The position numbers and the translations under genes were made by a program. Positions 54,077 through 62,642 of a DNA stretch of 64,000 nt are shown here, piece by piece (position 1 is the stretch's first letter; every line of letters starts with the position of its first letter). The notes under the pieces are model-generated. The model did no database searches, was not told the DNA's origin, and worked only from the letters and a program-made list of their open reading frames with translations. Source of the stretch: Corynebacterium sp. HMSC04H06 (GTDB taxonomy: Bacteria > Actinomycetota > Actinomycetes > Mycobacteriales > Mycobacteriaceae); the NCBI RefSeq assembly GCF_001815935.1, contig NZ_KV823421.1, positions 62,001 through 126,000 of the forward strand, in the 5' to 3' direction.

Positions 54077-55829
54077 GACTTTCCAGCCCATCGTCGACTG
54101 GGCCCTGCCGAACATGGGCTACATCATTCCGCTGCCCATCCTGATCCCGGCCCTGGCCGCCGCGGCCGCGATGATGTTCGCCAAGAAGCCGGGCGTCCAG
54201 CGCCAGATCGCGTTCTTCTCCCTGCTGGTTACGGCCGCGGTGAACGCGGTGCTCATCATCGTCGCCGACGCGGAGGGCATCCAGACCGTCCAGATTGGCG
54301 GCTGGGACGCACCCGTGGGCATCACGCTGGCCGCCGACCGGCTGGCCTCGGTGATGCTGTTTACCTCCTCCATCGTGCTCTTTAGCGTGATGTGGTACGC
54401 CATCTCCCAGGGCGTGCGCGACGGCTCCAAGGACGAGCCAGTGGCGGTCTTCCTGCCGACCTATATGTTGCTGACCATGGGCGTGAACGTCTCCTTCCTG
54501 GCCGGCGACCTGTTCAACCTCTACGTCGGCTTCGAGATCTTCCTGGTGGCCTCCTACGTGCTGCTGACCCTGGGCGCCTCGCCCGGCCGCGTACGCGCCG
54601 GCGTGGGCTACGTGATGGTCTCCATGGCCTCGTCGATGATCTTCCTCTTCGGAATCGGCATGGTCTACGCCTCCGTGGGCACGGTCAACCTGGCACAGAT
54701 CGGCATGCGCATGGAGGACATCCCGGCCGGCACGCAGACCGCCATCTACGGCGTGCTGCTTATCGCCTTTGCGATTAAGGCCGCCATCGTCCCGTTGGAC
54801 GCCTGGCTGCCGGACTCCTACCCCACCGCCCCGTCGCTGGTGACCGCAGTCTTCGCGGGCCTTCTGACCAAGGTCGGCGTCTACGCGATTATCCGCATGC
54901 GCACCACGGTCTTTACCGACGGGCGCCTGGACACGCTGCTGATGTGGGTGGCCCTGGCCACCATGGTGCTGGGCATTCTGGGCTCTATCGCCCAAAGCGA
55001 TATCAAGCGTTTGCTGTCCTTTACCCTGGTCAGCCACATCGGCTACATGATCTTCGGCGTGGCGCTCGGCACCGCCCAGGGCCTGTCCGGCGCGATCTTC
55101 TACGCCGTCCACCACATCCTGGTGCAGACCTCCCTGTTCCTGGTGGTCGGCCTCATTGAGCGCCAGGCCGGCACCTCTTCGCTGCGCCGGCTGGGCTCGC
55201 TCATCTACTCGGCCCCGCTGATCGCCATCCTGTACTTCATCCCGGCGGTCAACCTGGGCGGCATCCCGCCGTTCTCCGGCTTCATGGGCAAGATCCTGCT
55301 GCTGCAAGCCGGCGCTAACGAGGGCTCCTGGCTGTCCTGGGTGCTCATCGCCGGCGCCGTGATCACCTCCCTGCTGACCCTCTACGTGATGATGCTGGTC
55401 TGGTCCAAGGGCTTCCTGCGCGACCGCGCCGATGCCCCGGAGGGCAACGTGGCCATGGCCCGCCCGTCCCCGCTGGGCGATATCACCGACGAGGTCGCCT
55501 ACTCCGATCGCGAGGACGTCGGCAAGCTGCCGCTGGGCATGGTCGGCTCCACCGCGCTGCTGGTGGTCGCCTCCACGGCGATCACCTTCCTGGCCGGCCC
55601 GATCTCCGGGATCACCTCGCGCGCCGCCGAGTCGGCGCAGGACACCTCGATCTACCAGTACGCGGTGCTGGGCGACAACGCGGACAACCCCACCCGGCAC
55701 CTGGACCAGCGCGAGCGCTACCACGGCGGCCAGGATTCCCTGGAGTCGCGCACGCATCCGCTGCCCGAGCCGGAGCCGGGGGTTGCCACCAGCCCGAACG
55801 ACATCGACGAGTCGGAGGAGGAAGAGTAA
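54069..55829 (+). CDS. mrpD: Na+/H+ antiporter subunit D
   Basis: 586-aa ND2/ND4-like proton-translocating subunit with ~14 TM segments. FNLYVGFEIFLVASYVLLTL carries the conserved TM Glu, and FAIKAAIVPLDAWLPDSYPT is the Lys-containing helix typical of the complex I-like antiporters. A hydrophilic C-terminal extension (~540-586) is Glu/Pro rich. ATG overlaps mrpC by 8 bp. Confidence 0.94.
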   Translation: MSETFQPIVDWALPNMGYIIPLPILIPALAAAAAMMFAKKPGVQRQIAFFSLLVTAAVNAVLIIVADAEGIQTVQIGGWDAPVGITLAADRLASVMLFTSSIVLFSVMWYAISQGVRDGSKDEPVAVFLPTYMLLTMGVNVSFLAGDLFNLYVGFEIFLVASYVLLTLGASPGRVRAGVGYVMVSMASSMIFLFGIGMVYASVGTVNLAQIGMRMEDIPAGTQTAIYGVLLIAFAIKAAIVPLDAWLPDSYPTAPSLVTAVFAGLLTKVGVYAIIRMRTTVFTDGRLDTLLMWVALATMVLGILGSIAQSDIKRLLSFTLVSHIGYMIFGVALGTAQGLSGAIFYAVHHILVQTSLFLVVGLIERQAGTSSLRRLGSLIYSAPLIAILYFIPAVNLGGIPPFSGFMGKILLLQAGANEGSWLSWVLIAGAVITSLLTLYVMMLVWSKGFLRDRADAPEGNVAMARPSPLGDITDEVAYSDREDVGKLPLGMVGSTALLVVASTAITFLAGPISGITSRAAESAQDTSIYQYAVLGDNADNPTRHLDQRERYHGGQDSLESRTHPLPEPEPGVATSPNDIDESEEEE

Positions 55830-56369
55830 ATGACTCATCCCATCAAACCCACCTTTTCCCGCCGGCTCAGATACCGCTTCCGCCCGGGCTTCCTGCTGGC
55901 TATCACCGTCATGTGGGTGCTGCTCATGGGCGAGGTCTCCATTGCCAACATCGTCGCCGGGGTCGGCGTCGGGCTCGTCATCATGGTGATTTTCCCGCTG
56001 CCGGCGATGCCCATCAACGGCCTGTCGGTATCTTGGGGCAGGCTCATCAAGTACGCCTTCACCTGGACCGGGGAGCTCTTTCAGGCCTCGCTGAAGGTCG
56101 GTTGGTTGGGCGTGCGCCCCCAGCCAAAGCCGCGCAGCGCCATCCTAAACGTCCCCATGCGCGTGGAAAGTGAATTCGTTCTATCCTTTGCGGTGATGCT
56201 CTACAACCTGCAGCCGGGTGGCACGATCACGGATATCGACATCGCCAACCGCATGCTGACCGCCCACGTGCTGGACGCGGACACGGACACCGACATCGCG
56301 CGCGAGATCGACAACATCCGCAAGCTGGAGGCGCACATGATCGATATCTTTGAAAGGAAGGTGCGCTAG
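55830..56369 (+). CDS. mrpE: Na+/H+ antiporter subunit E
   Basis: 179-aa MrpE with N-terminal TMs (PGFLLAITVMWVLLMGEVSI, IVAGVGVGLVIMVIF) and a C-terminal soluble part with FVLSFAVMLYNLQPGGTITDI and HVLDADTDTDI. It abuts mrpD (TAAATG) and mrpF (TAGATG) with zero spacing. Confidence 0.93.
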   Translation: MTHPIKPTFSRRLRYRFRPGFLLAITVMWVLLMGEVSIANIVAGVGVGLVIMVIFPLPAMPINGLSVSWGRLIKYAFTWTGELFQASLKVGWLGVRPQPKPRSAILNVPMRVESEFVLSFAVMLYNLQPGGTITDIDIANRMLTAHVLDADTDTDIAREIDNIRKLEAHMIDIFERKVR

Positions 56370-56645
56370 ATGGACCCGACAATCTACAACATCGTCTTGG
56401 CGGGCGCCGCCGTGCTGTTCATGGCCGCATTCCTGATGACCACCTGGCGGATCATCGTCGGCCCGAACTCCATGGACCGGCTGATCGGCATGGACGGCTT
56501 TGTCGCCATGTTCCAGTGCGCCATGGCGGTTTATATCTGCTGGACGCTGAACACCACCGTGGTCAACTCCATGCTGGTCGTGGCCCTGCTGGGCTTCATT
56601 TCCACGGTCTCGGTCACGCGCTTTAGGAAGAGGGATAACCAGTGA
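56370..56645 (+). CDS. mrpF: Na+/H+ antiporter subunit F
   Basis: 91-aa three-TM MrpF. The signature RIIVGPNSMDRLIGMDGF contains the conserved Asp of this subunit, followed by MAVYICWTLNTTVVNSMLVVALLG with the expected polar residues. The stop overlaps the mrpG start in GTGA. Confidence 0.93.
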   Translation: MDPTIYNIVLAGAAVLFMAAFLMTTWRIIVGPNSMDRLIGMDGFVAMFQCAMAVYICWTLNTTVVNSMLVVALLGFISTVSVTRFRKRDNQ

Positions 56646-57022
56646 CTTATTCGCTCATCGCCGATATTGTCTCGCTCATCCTCATCGTCTGCGGCGCGCT
56701 GCTGGTCTTCTCCGCGGCCGTGGGCGTGGTGCGCTACAAGGACACCATGTCCCGCGTTCACTTCGTGACCAAGCCGCAGACCGTGGGGCTCATCCTGACC
56801 ATGCTGGGCGCCCTCATTAGGGTGACCGGCTCCGAGACCTTCGGGGGCGCGGAGCGAGGAGACCTCGGCATGCTCTTCCTACTGGTACTCTTTGCGATGA
56901 TGACCAGTCCCGTTACCGCGCAGCGCATGTCCCGTATTGCCCGGCGTGAGGGTCTGTACGGAAAGGAAGAGGATATGACACGCAACGACCGACCGGCAGG
57001 CAAATCCATGCGTCGGAAGTAG
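56642..57022 (+). CDS. mrpG: Na+/H+ antiporter subunit G
   Basis: 126-aa MrpG with three TM segments: IVSLILIVCGALLVFSAAVG, then VRYKDTMSRVHFVTKPQTVG with the PhaG/MnhG loop, and LGMLFLLVLFAMMTSPVTAQ. GTG start overlaps the mrpF stop by 4 bp. The basic C-terminus (RKK) ends the operon's antiporter section; the glycosyltransferase gene begins 13 bp later. Confidence 0.93.
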   Translation: MTYSLIADIVSLILIVCGALLVFSAAVGVVRYKDTMSRVHFVTKPQTVGLILTMLGALIRVTGSETFGGAERGDLGMLFLLVLFAMMTSPVTAQRMSRIARREGLYGKEEDMTRNDRPAGKSMRRK

Positions 57023-57035
57023 CAGGCACCCCGCT

Positions 57036-58298
57036 GTGAAGAAAATCTACGGTCTGCCCACCGTCGGGCTGGTTTTCCTGGCCCTTACCTGGTGGGCCTG
57101 GCACCAGATCGCGCCGGTGCGGGAACAGTCCGCCTTCGTCTGGCGGATGCCCCTGGATTTGGCGATCTATCTCAAGGGCGGCGCGGAGGTCGCCCAGGGC
57201 CAGCCGCTCTACGACGGCCCGCTGATTTTTGATCTCCCCTTCACCTATCCCCCGTTCGCCGGCGTGGTCTTCGCCGGCCTCGATCCCTTAAGCGACAACG
57301 CAACCATGGCGCTGTGGCACGGCGCGACCTTCCTGGCGCTTTTCGCCGTCGTCGCCCTAGCCCTGCGGGAGCGCGGCCTGCGCCTGGGGGTGCTCGGGGT
57401 TGTCGTGTTCTTGGTCTTCACCCTGACCACCGTCAACCTGGAGCCCATCCACGGCACGGCCTTCTACGGCCAGATCAACGTTTTCCTGATGTTTCTGGTC
57501 GCGCTCGATTTCCTGCCGCGGAAGTTCCGCCTGGCTGGCATCGGCACCGGCCTGGCCGCCGGGCTGAAGCTCACCCCGGCGTATATGGGCCTGATTTTTA
57601 TCATTCAGCGCCGCTGGTGGCACGCGGTCATCTGCGTGCTGACCTTCCTGACCACCGTGGTGGTGGGCCTAGCGGTGGTGGGCGACGGCATGCGCTTTTG
57701 GACGGAGTCGATGTTCGAGTCCTCGCGCGTGGGCGCGCACACCAACCCGGGCGCGCAGGCGCTGCGCTCGGTGCTGGAGCGCGCCTTCGGCGTGGCCGGC
57801 GGGCCGGTCTGGCTGGGCGTTGTCGTGGCCGTCTTCGTGCTGACCTGCGCGGCGGTAGCACTGGCCAGCCGCAGCGGGAACAACACGCTAGCACTGGCCT
57901 TTACAGGCTTGAGCTCCTGCCTGGTCTCCCCGTTTAGCTGGTACCACCACTTCGTCTGGGTGGTGCCCTTGGGCCTCGGCTTTTTCGCCTGGATCAACCA
58001 GACTCTGGGCCGCAGATGGCGCGGCACCGTCCTCCGCGAGCAGGTAGTCGGGCTGTTCTCCGTCGCCGGGCTCTGCCTGGTCCTCGCCCCGTTCGTGGGG
58101 CAGCGCAGCTTCCCCTGGTTTGCCTACCGCACCTTAGACGGGCTGGAGGCCACCTGGCCGGCGCTGGTCTTTTCCTGCTCCCCCATCGTCTTCATGCTGG
58201 TCTACGTCATCTACCGGCTCATCCCGCGCACCCGAGTCGACGAGGGCCCGGACACTCAGGACCTGCCCGTGGTCACCGGCCGGCACCGCGCGGCCTAG
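57036..58298 (+). CDS. GT87 family polyprenyl-phosphate-dependent glycosyltransferase
   Basis: 420-aa membrane glycosyltransferase of the DUF2029/GT87 type, which in actinobacteria adds mannose or arabinose from decaprenyl-phosphate donors to PIM/LM or other cell-envelope glycans. About ten TM segments are present. [23 protein letters not shown] contains the likely catalytic Asp after TM1, and FTYPPFAG follows, both typical. Substrate and linkage are unknown. GTG 57036 is 13 bp after mrpG, suggesting readthrough from the operon. Its stop shares CTAG with the GCS2-type gene. Confidence 0.85.
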   Translation: MKKIYGLPTVGLVFLALTWWAWHQIAPVREQSAFVWRMPLDLAIYLKGGAEVAQGQPLYDGPLIFDLPFTYPPFAGVVFAGLDPLSDNATMALWHGATFLALFAVVALALRERGLRLGVLGVVVFLVFTLTTVNLEPIHGTAFYGQINVFLMFLVALDFLPRKFRLAGIGTGLAAGLKLTPAYMGLIFIIQRRWWHAVICVLTFLTTVVVGLAVVGDGMRFWTESMFESSRVGAHTNPGAQALRSVLERAFGVAGGPVWLGVVVAVFVLTCAAVALASRSGNNTLALAFTGLSSCLVSPFSWYHHFVWVVPLGLGFFAWINQTLGRRWRGTVLREQVVGLFSVAGLCLVLAPFVGQRSFPWFAYRTLDGLEATWPALVFSCSPIVFMLVYVIYRLIPRTRVDEGPDTQDLPVVTGRHRAA

Positions 58299-59434
58299 CG
58301 CACTGGGCGTTTGTCCTCCATCTCCTGGCAGGCCAGGTCGACTGCACCGACCCAGCTGCCGGTGGATTCGAAGATGGCGCGCTGGCGCTCGTAGCCGGCG
58401 CCGCCGTCGATGATCTCGCTGATAAGCTGCAGCTCTTCGGCGCAGCCCAGCTCGCGGCTTAGGTCCGCTAGCTCTTCCATCAGGTCGGCCAGCTCGTCCT
58501 TGACCCAGCGCTCGTCCGTCTCCCGCGAGGTGATGACCAGCGCGTCCATGCCATAGCGCGCCCCGCGCCACTTGTTCTCAGCCACGTGCCACGGCTGCAG
58601 GGTGGGTAGCTCTTCCCCGGCCTCCAGCATGCGGTCGTAGTGGACGACCAGGCAGTGGGTGAGGGCGACGATGGCGGAAAGTTCGCGCAGGTTGCTCGTG
58701 GCGTCGGAGACGCGCACCTCGACCGTGCCCCACTTGGAGGCCGGCCGGATGTCGAAGTGCATGGAGCCGGTGTGGTTGATGACCCCGGAGATCGCCTGAT
58801 CCCGCATGTAGTCCTGCCACTGGGACCAGGTGGAAAACTGGTACGGCATGCCGGCGGTGGGGAGCTGCTGGTAGAGCATGGTCCGGTTGGAGGCGTAACC
58901 GGTATCAATTCCCTCCCAGCCCGGGGAGGAGGCGGAGATAGCCAGCAGGTGCGGGTACTTGGTCATCAGCGCGTTGATGATCGGCCAGACCTTGTCCTCG
59001 TGGCTGATCCCGACGTGGACGTGGGTGCCCCACAGCAGCATCTGCTGGCCCCAGTATTGGGCGCGGTTGATAATTTCGCTGTAGGCCTGCTTTTCCGAGA
59101 CCGGGTTTTCACGGAAGTCGGAAAACGGGTGCCCTCCCGAGGACCACAGCTTAACCCCCATCTCGTCTGCCACGGCGCGGACCTTGTCCAGGGTGCCGCC
59201 CAGATCCGCCATGGCCTCCGGCACGGTGTGGGTAATCCCCGTGACCAGCTCGACGGTGTTTTGCAGGAATTCCTTTTCCAGGCGGACGTCCGGGTACGCG
59301 GCACGGACTCGATCGATGAGCTCGGCGCCGCGCGGGACGAAATCCCGCGTGTCTGGATCCACCAGCGCTATCTCCCACTCCACGCCCAGGGTGGGCTCGG
59401 CGGAGCGCGCGAATTTTTCTTCCGGGATCTTCAC
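58295..59434 (-). CDS. Carboxylate-amine ligase, GCS2 (YbdK) family
   Basis: 379-aa ATP-grasp-like ligase of the glutamate-cysteine ligase type 2 family, matching Rv0433 by context. It has [20 protein letters not shown] with HxH, GGHPFSDF, and [22 protein letters not shown]. Members form weak gamma-glutamyl bonds; the physiological substrate is unclear, and mycothiol producers do not need glutathione. GTG 59434 follows a weak ribosome site. The stop overlaps the GT87 stop. Confidence 0.88.
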   Translation of the reverse strand: MKIPEEKFARSAEPTLGVEWEIALVDPDTRDFVPRGAELIDRVRAAYPDVRLEKEFLQNTVELVTGITHTVPEAMADLGGTLDKVRAVADEMGVKLWSSGGHPFSDFRENPVSEKQAYSEIINRAQYWGQQMLLWGTHVHVGISHEDKVWPIINALMTKYPHLLAISASSPGWEGIDTGYASNRTMLYQQLPTAGMPYQFSTWSQWQDYMRDQAISGVINHTGSMHFDIRPASKWGTVEVRVSDATSNLRELSAIVALTHCLVVHYDRMLEAGEELPTLQPWHVAENKWRGARYGMDALVITSRETDERWVKDELADLMEELADLSRELGCAEELQLISEIIDGGAGYERQRAIFESTGSWVGAVDLACQEMEDKRPVR

Positions 59435-59505
59435 GCGTCAATCGTATCTATTCGGCGTTAGAATCCGTTAGCTGCCGCGCCTTTTAATTCTTTCTTTACA
59501 CGTAT

Positions 59506-60141
59506 TTAGGCATCGGTGAGCACCACGGTCAGCCCGCGGCCTTCCGTGGCCCTGTCCGGCAGGCTGTCGATGTTTTCGCGGGCGATGCCGCCCAGCCCCG
59601 AGGCGATCTTGCGGGCCTCGGCCTCCGCGACCGCGTCGCCCTTGGGGAAGAAGACGGTGGTCTCCGGCAGGACTTCCTCGGGGAAGTTGCCCACCTCGCC
59701 CAGCTCGTAGCCCTTGCCCTCCAGGTCACGGGAGACGCGATCGGCCAGGCCCTGGGTCATGGAGTTATTCAGCACGCTGACCTTCTTCGGGGCCGGCTGC
59801 TCGGCCGGGGCCGGGTTGGCCTGCTCCGGCTGTTCCGCTGCCGGGGCGGCGTCCTCAGCCGGGGCCGGCGCCGGCGACGGGGCGTCGCTACTGTGCTCGG
59901 CGTCGGCCTCCGGCTGCTGGCTGGGCGCGGCCGCAGAGGTGGTCGGGCCCTCCGCGCCGCCAGCAGGGGCGGAAGAGGTGGCGGCGGCCGGGGTGGATTC
60001 TTCGTCCCCGCCGCCCTGGGTCAGGGCGTAGAGGGCCCACAGGCCCAGCACGACGGCGACGGCGATGAGCACCATCGCGAAACCGCGCAGGGGCAGGCTG
60101 GTCGAGGTGGCGTCGTTCTTCTCCTGATTCACATTAGTCAC
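59506..60141 (-). CDS. LytR_C domain membrane protein (Rv0431-like)
   Basis: About 211 aa. One N-terminal TM (GFAMVLIAVAVVLGLWALYAL) precedes a low-complexity Ala/Pro/Ser/Glu linker (~50-120) and a C-terminal LytR/CpsA/Psr-C domain (KKVSVLNNSMTQGLADRVSR to the end), which in related proteins accompanies cell-wall glycopolymer ligases. There is no catalytic LCP domain. GTG 60141 is chosen from the N-terminal layout; ATG 60171, overlapping the DUF3263 gene by 20 bp, is an alternative. Synteny with Rv0431 supports the call. Confidence 0.8.
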   Translation of the reverse strand: MTNVNQEKNDATSTSLPLRGFAMVLIAVAVVLGLWALYALTQGGGDEESTPAAATSSAPAGGAEGPTTSAAAPSQQPEADAEHSSDAPSPAPAPAEDAAPAAEQPEQANPAPAEQPAPKKVSVLNNSMTQGLADRVSRDLEGKGYELGEVGNFPEEVLPETTVFFPKGDAVAEAEARKIASGLGGIARENIDSLPDRATEGRGLTVVLTDA

Positions 60142-60151
60142 AGAACTTACT

Positions 60152-60439
60152 TTAAACCCCAGGAGTTTCATTTTGTTGCGCGGCGCGCCGGATTTCTTCG
60201 CGCTGGCCGCGCACCCGCCGCAGGCGGCCCACCAGCACCGGCGCGTATTGCTGCGCCGCCGGCAGGTCCAGCAGCGCGTTGAGGCGTTGGTGGTAGCGCA
60301 CTGGCGTGAGGTCCAGCTGGGCGCGGATGGCCTCTTCCTTGCGGCCGACGGCGCGCGGGGCGCGGGCTTCGAAGTCCAGAATGGCCACGTCCTGCTCGGA
60401 TAGGCCGGACAGGTCGGGTAGGTCAGATTGCGCGGACAT
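60152..60439 (-). CDS. DUF3263 protein (Rv0430-like)
   Basis: 95-aa protein of unknown function with the DUF3263 signature: LSEQDVAILDFEARAPRAVG and YHQRLNALLDLPAAQQYAP, then RLRRVRGQREEIRR. It is helical and basic, and resembles a small DNA-binding fold. ATG 60439 sits 16 bp from the divergent def ATG; a TACAGT hexamer 6-7 nt before it predicts a leaderless transcript. Confidence 0.85.
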   Translation of the reverse strand: MSAQSDLPDLSGLSEQDVAILDFEARAPRAVGRKEEAIRAQLDLTPVRYHQRLNALLDLPAAQQYAPVLVGRLRRVRGQREEIRRAAQQNETPGV

Positions 60440-60442
60440 GCT

Positions 60443-60451
60443 TAAACTGTA
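60443..60451. promoter_or_regulatory. Overlapping divergent -10 elements between DUF3263 and def
   Basis: On the plus strand TAAACT (60443-60448) lies 7 nt before the def ATG. On the minus strand TACAGT (60446-60451) lies 6 nt before the DUF3263 ATG. The two hexamers overlap by 3 bp inside a 16-bp intergenic interval, so both genes would be leaderless and their polymerases would compete. Confidence 0.55.
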
Positions 60452-60455
60452 GAAC

Positions 60456-61079
60456 ATGAGTATTCGCCCCATCGTGATCCACGGCGACCCCGTGCTGCAT
60501 CACCCCACCGAAAAAGTCACGGAAGACATCTCCAGCCCGGAGTTCCAGCAGCTCATTAGCGATATGCACGAGACCATGGACGCCGCCCACGGCGTCGGGC
60601 TGGCCGCCAACCAGATCGGCATCAACAAGCGCCTGTTCGTCTACCACTGCCCGGACACCGACGGGCCCGACGGCACGGAGAAGGAAGACGGCGAGATGCG
60701 CCGCGGCTGCGTCATCAACCCGGTGCTGGAGACCTCCGAAATCCCCGTGACCATGCCGGCGGACGACGGCTCCGATGACGAGGGCTGCCTGTCCGTGCCG
60801 GGCGAGTCCTTCCCCACCGGCCGCGCCGACTGGGCCCGGGTGACCGGTCAGGACGAAAACGGCAACGACATCACCGTCGAGGGCTACGGCTTCTTCGCCC
60901 GCTGCCTGCAGCACGAGGTCGGCCACCTGGACGGCTACGTCTACACCGACACCCTCATCGGGCGCTACAAGCGCGCGGCCAAAAAGGCCATCAAGCGCGA
61001 GGGCTGGAACGTCGCCGGGCTGACCTGGACCCCGGGCGTGGACGAGGATCCCTTCGGGCACACGGACGAGCAGGACTAG
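60456..61079 (+). CDS. def: Peptide deformylase
   Basis: 207-aa metal-dependent enzyme removing the formyl group from nascent proteins. Its three motifs are [13 protein letters not shown] and QHEVGHLDG. The last is HExxH with Gly in place of the usual Asp before the second His (HExDH). Actinobacterial type with a C-terminal extension. ATG 60456 follows a leaderless-type promoter. GNAT-like and xthA genes follow closely. Confidence 0.95.
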   Translation: MSIRPIVIHGDPVLHHPTEKVTEDISSPEFQQLISDMHETMDAAHGVGLAANQIGINKRLFVYHCPDTDGPDGTEKEDGEMRRGCVINPVLETSEIPVTMPADDGSDDEGCLSVPGESFPTGRADWARVTGQDENGNDITVEGYGFFARCLQHEVGHLDGYVYTDTLIGRYKRAAKKAIKREGWNVAGLTWTPGVDEDPFGHTDEQD

Positions 61080-61082
61080 GCC

Positions 61083-61829
61083 GTGGGCTTCGCGTTTCGC
61101 TCCGACGCGGTGGAGGTAGGCGACCGGGTCGTGGCCCGGCGCGAATACGCCGGCGGGGTCAAAAGCGACGTCATCGGGCACGTGCAAAGCCTCGACCCGC
61201 TGGTCATCCGCCCGCAGCAAGTGGGCGGCTACCCCTCTGACAAGGAGGCGGTGGAAATCGCGCCGGACGAGCTGAAGATCATCAAGAAGCTCTCCCCGCG
61301 CACCATCCGCAACTCGGATATCCGCCACGTCGAGGAGGCCATCGCAAACGCCTACCCGGAGGCCCACCAGCGGTGGTCGGCGGACGGGCAGTGGCTGATG
61401 CGCGCTTCCGGCTCGGTGCCGCTGGGCCCCTCGGCCGGTTTTACCCCCATGCCGACCACCGAGATCCTCGACCACGCAGGCCCGCGCCTGCTGCTGCCGG
61501 AGCGCATCGGCAAAAACGGCCTGCCGCACTCCCGCCCACTGGGCCCGGAGCAGGTCTGCTACGTCGGTAAGCTGCCCGATGACTTTAGCGCCGAGGACAC
61601 CGACACCGCGCCCGCCGCCCTGGGTACTGCCGGCGACGACACGGTGTGGGTGGTCGTGCCCACCGCCCCGGCCAGCGCGGCCGAGCTGCGCGACACGCTG
61701 CGCTGGGGCCGGGCCCAGGGCGCGACCCGCGCGGTGATGGTCCTGGAGGTCCCGGATGCCGCCGCCCGCGCTATCGCCGCCGAGTGCGGCCTGGATGAGC
61801 ACCATCGGCGGCGGTTCGCTACCCTGTAA
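61083..61829 (+). CDS. Acetyltransferase-like protein (Rv0428c-type)
   Basis: 248-aa protein in the position of Rv0428c. The N-terminal ~65 residues form an SH3-like fold (VEVGDRVVARREYAGGVKSDVIG), the middle includes ANAYPEAHQRWSADGQWLMRASG seen in GNAT_acetyltr relatives, and the C-terminal part is Ala-rich. It appears shorter than Rv0428c and I cannot locate a clear acetyl-CoA-binding R/QxxGxG/A motif, so catalysis is uncertain. GTG start 3 bp after the def stop. Confidence 0.6.
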   Translation: MGFAFRSDAVEVGDRVVARREYAGGVKSDVIGHVQSLDPLVIRPQQVGGYPSDKEAVEIAPDELKIIKKLSPRTIRNSDIRHVEEAIANAYPEAHQRWSADGQWLMRASGSVPLGPSAGFTPMPTTEILDHAGPRLLLPERIGKNGLPHSRPLGPEQVCYVGKLPDDFSAEDTDTAPAALGTAGDDTVWVVVPTAPASAAELRDTLRWGRAQGATRAVMVLEVPDAAARAIAAECGLDEHHRRRFATL

Positions 61830-61832
61830 ATC

Positions 61833-62642
61833 ATGCGCATAGCCACCTGGAACATCAACTCCGTCCGCACGCGGGCCGAGCGCGCGCTGGCCCTGCTGGA
61901 CGCCCACGACATCGACGTGTTGTGTCTGCAAGAGACCAAGGTGGCTGATGAGAAATTCCCGACCCAGGTGTTCGAGGACGCCGGCTACCACGTGGCCCGG
62001 CACGGCCTGAACCAGTGGAACGGCGTGGCCATTATCAGCAAGCAGGCCCCGGAGGAGACCTACGAAGGCTTCCCCGGCCAGCCCGGCTTCGCCAAAGACC
62101 CGGACAAGGAGCAGGCCCCGGAGGCCCGCGCGCTGGGCGTGGTCATCCGCGGCGTGGAGATCTGGAGCCTGTATTTCCCCAACGGCCGCGAGATCACCGA
62201 TCGCCACTACGACTACAAGCTGCAGTTCTACTACGCGCTGGCGCGCTACGTGGAGCAGCGCTCCCACCGCAAGCTGCTGCTGACCGGGGACTTCAACGTC
62301 GCCCCGCGCGACGAGGACGTCTGGGACCTGTCCGTTTTCCGGGGAAAGACCCACGTGACCGAGCCGGAGCGCGCCGCCTTCCAGATGCTGCTGGAGGCCG
62401 GCACGCAGGAGGTCACCCGCCAGTTCACGCGGGAAGAGCGCTGGACCTACTTCGATTACAAGGGTATGCGCTTCCAGAAGGGCGAGGGCATGCGCATCGA
62501 CTTCCAGCTGGCCTCGCAGCCGCTGGCCGAGCGGGTGCGCTCCGCCGCGGTCGACATGGGCGAACGCGCGGAAAAGGGCACCTCCGACCACGTGCTGCTG
62601 ATGGCGGACTACGACCTTCCGGACTTCGACGCGGTGCACTAA
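61833..62642 (+). CDS. xthA: Exodeoxyribonuclease III
   Basis: 269-aa AP endonuclease/3'-5' exonuclease for base-excision repair. Active-site motifs: TWNINSVRTR, LQETKV, LYFPNG, GDFNVAPRDEDVWD and TSDHVLLMADY. It starts 3 bp after the acetyltransferase-like gene and its TAA shares one base with the next ATG (TAATG). Same gene neighbourhood as Rv0427c. Confidence 0.95.
   Translation: MRIATWNINSVRTRAERALALLDAHDIDVLCLQETKVADEKFPTQVFEDAGYHVARHGLNQWNGVAIISKQAPEETYEGFPGQPGFAKDPDKEQAPEARALGVVIRGVEIWSLYFPNGREITDRHYDYKLQFYYALARYVEQRSHRKLLLTGDFNVAPRDEDVWDLSVFRGKTHVTEPERAAFQMLLEAGTQEVTRQFTREERWTYFDYKGMRFQKGEGMRIDFQLASQPLAERVRSAAVDMGERAEKGTSDHVLLMADYDLPDFDAVH

Noticed and set aside
53895-55838. 647-codon minus-strand open frame opposite mrpD
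   Set aside because: His/Asp/Gly-rich antisense translation; mrpD is unambiguous.
60423-62639. 738-codon minus-strand open frame opposite def and xthA
   Set aside because: Antisense shadow; def and xthA carry complete active-site motifs.
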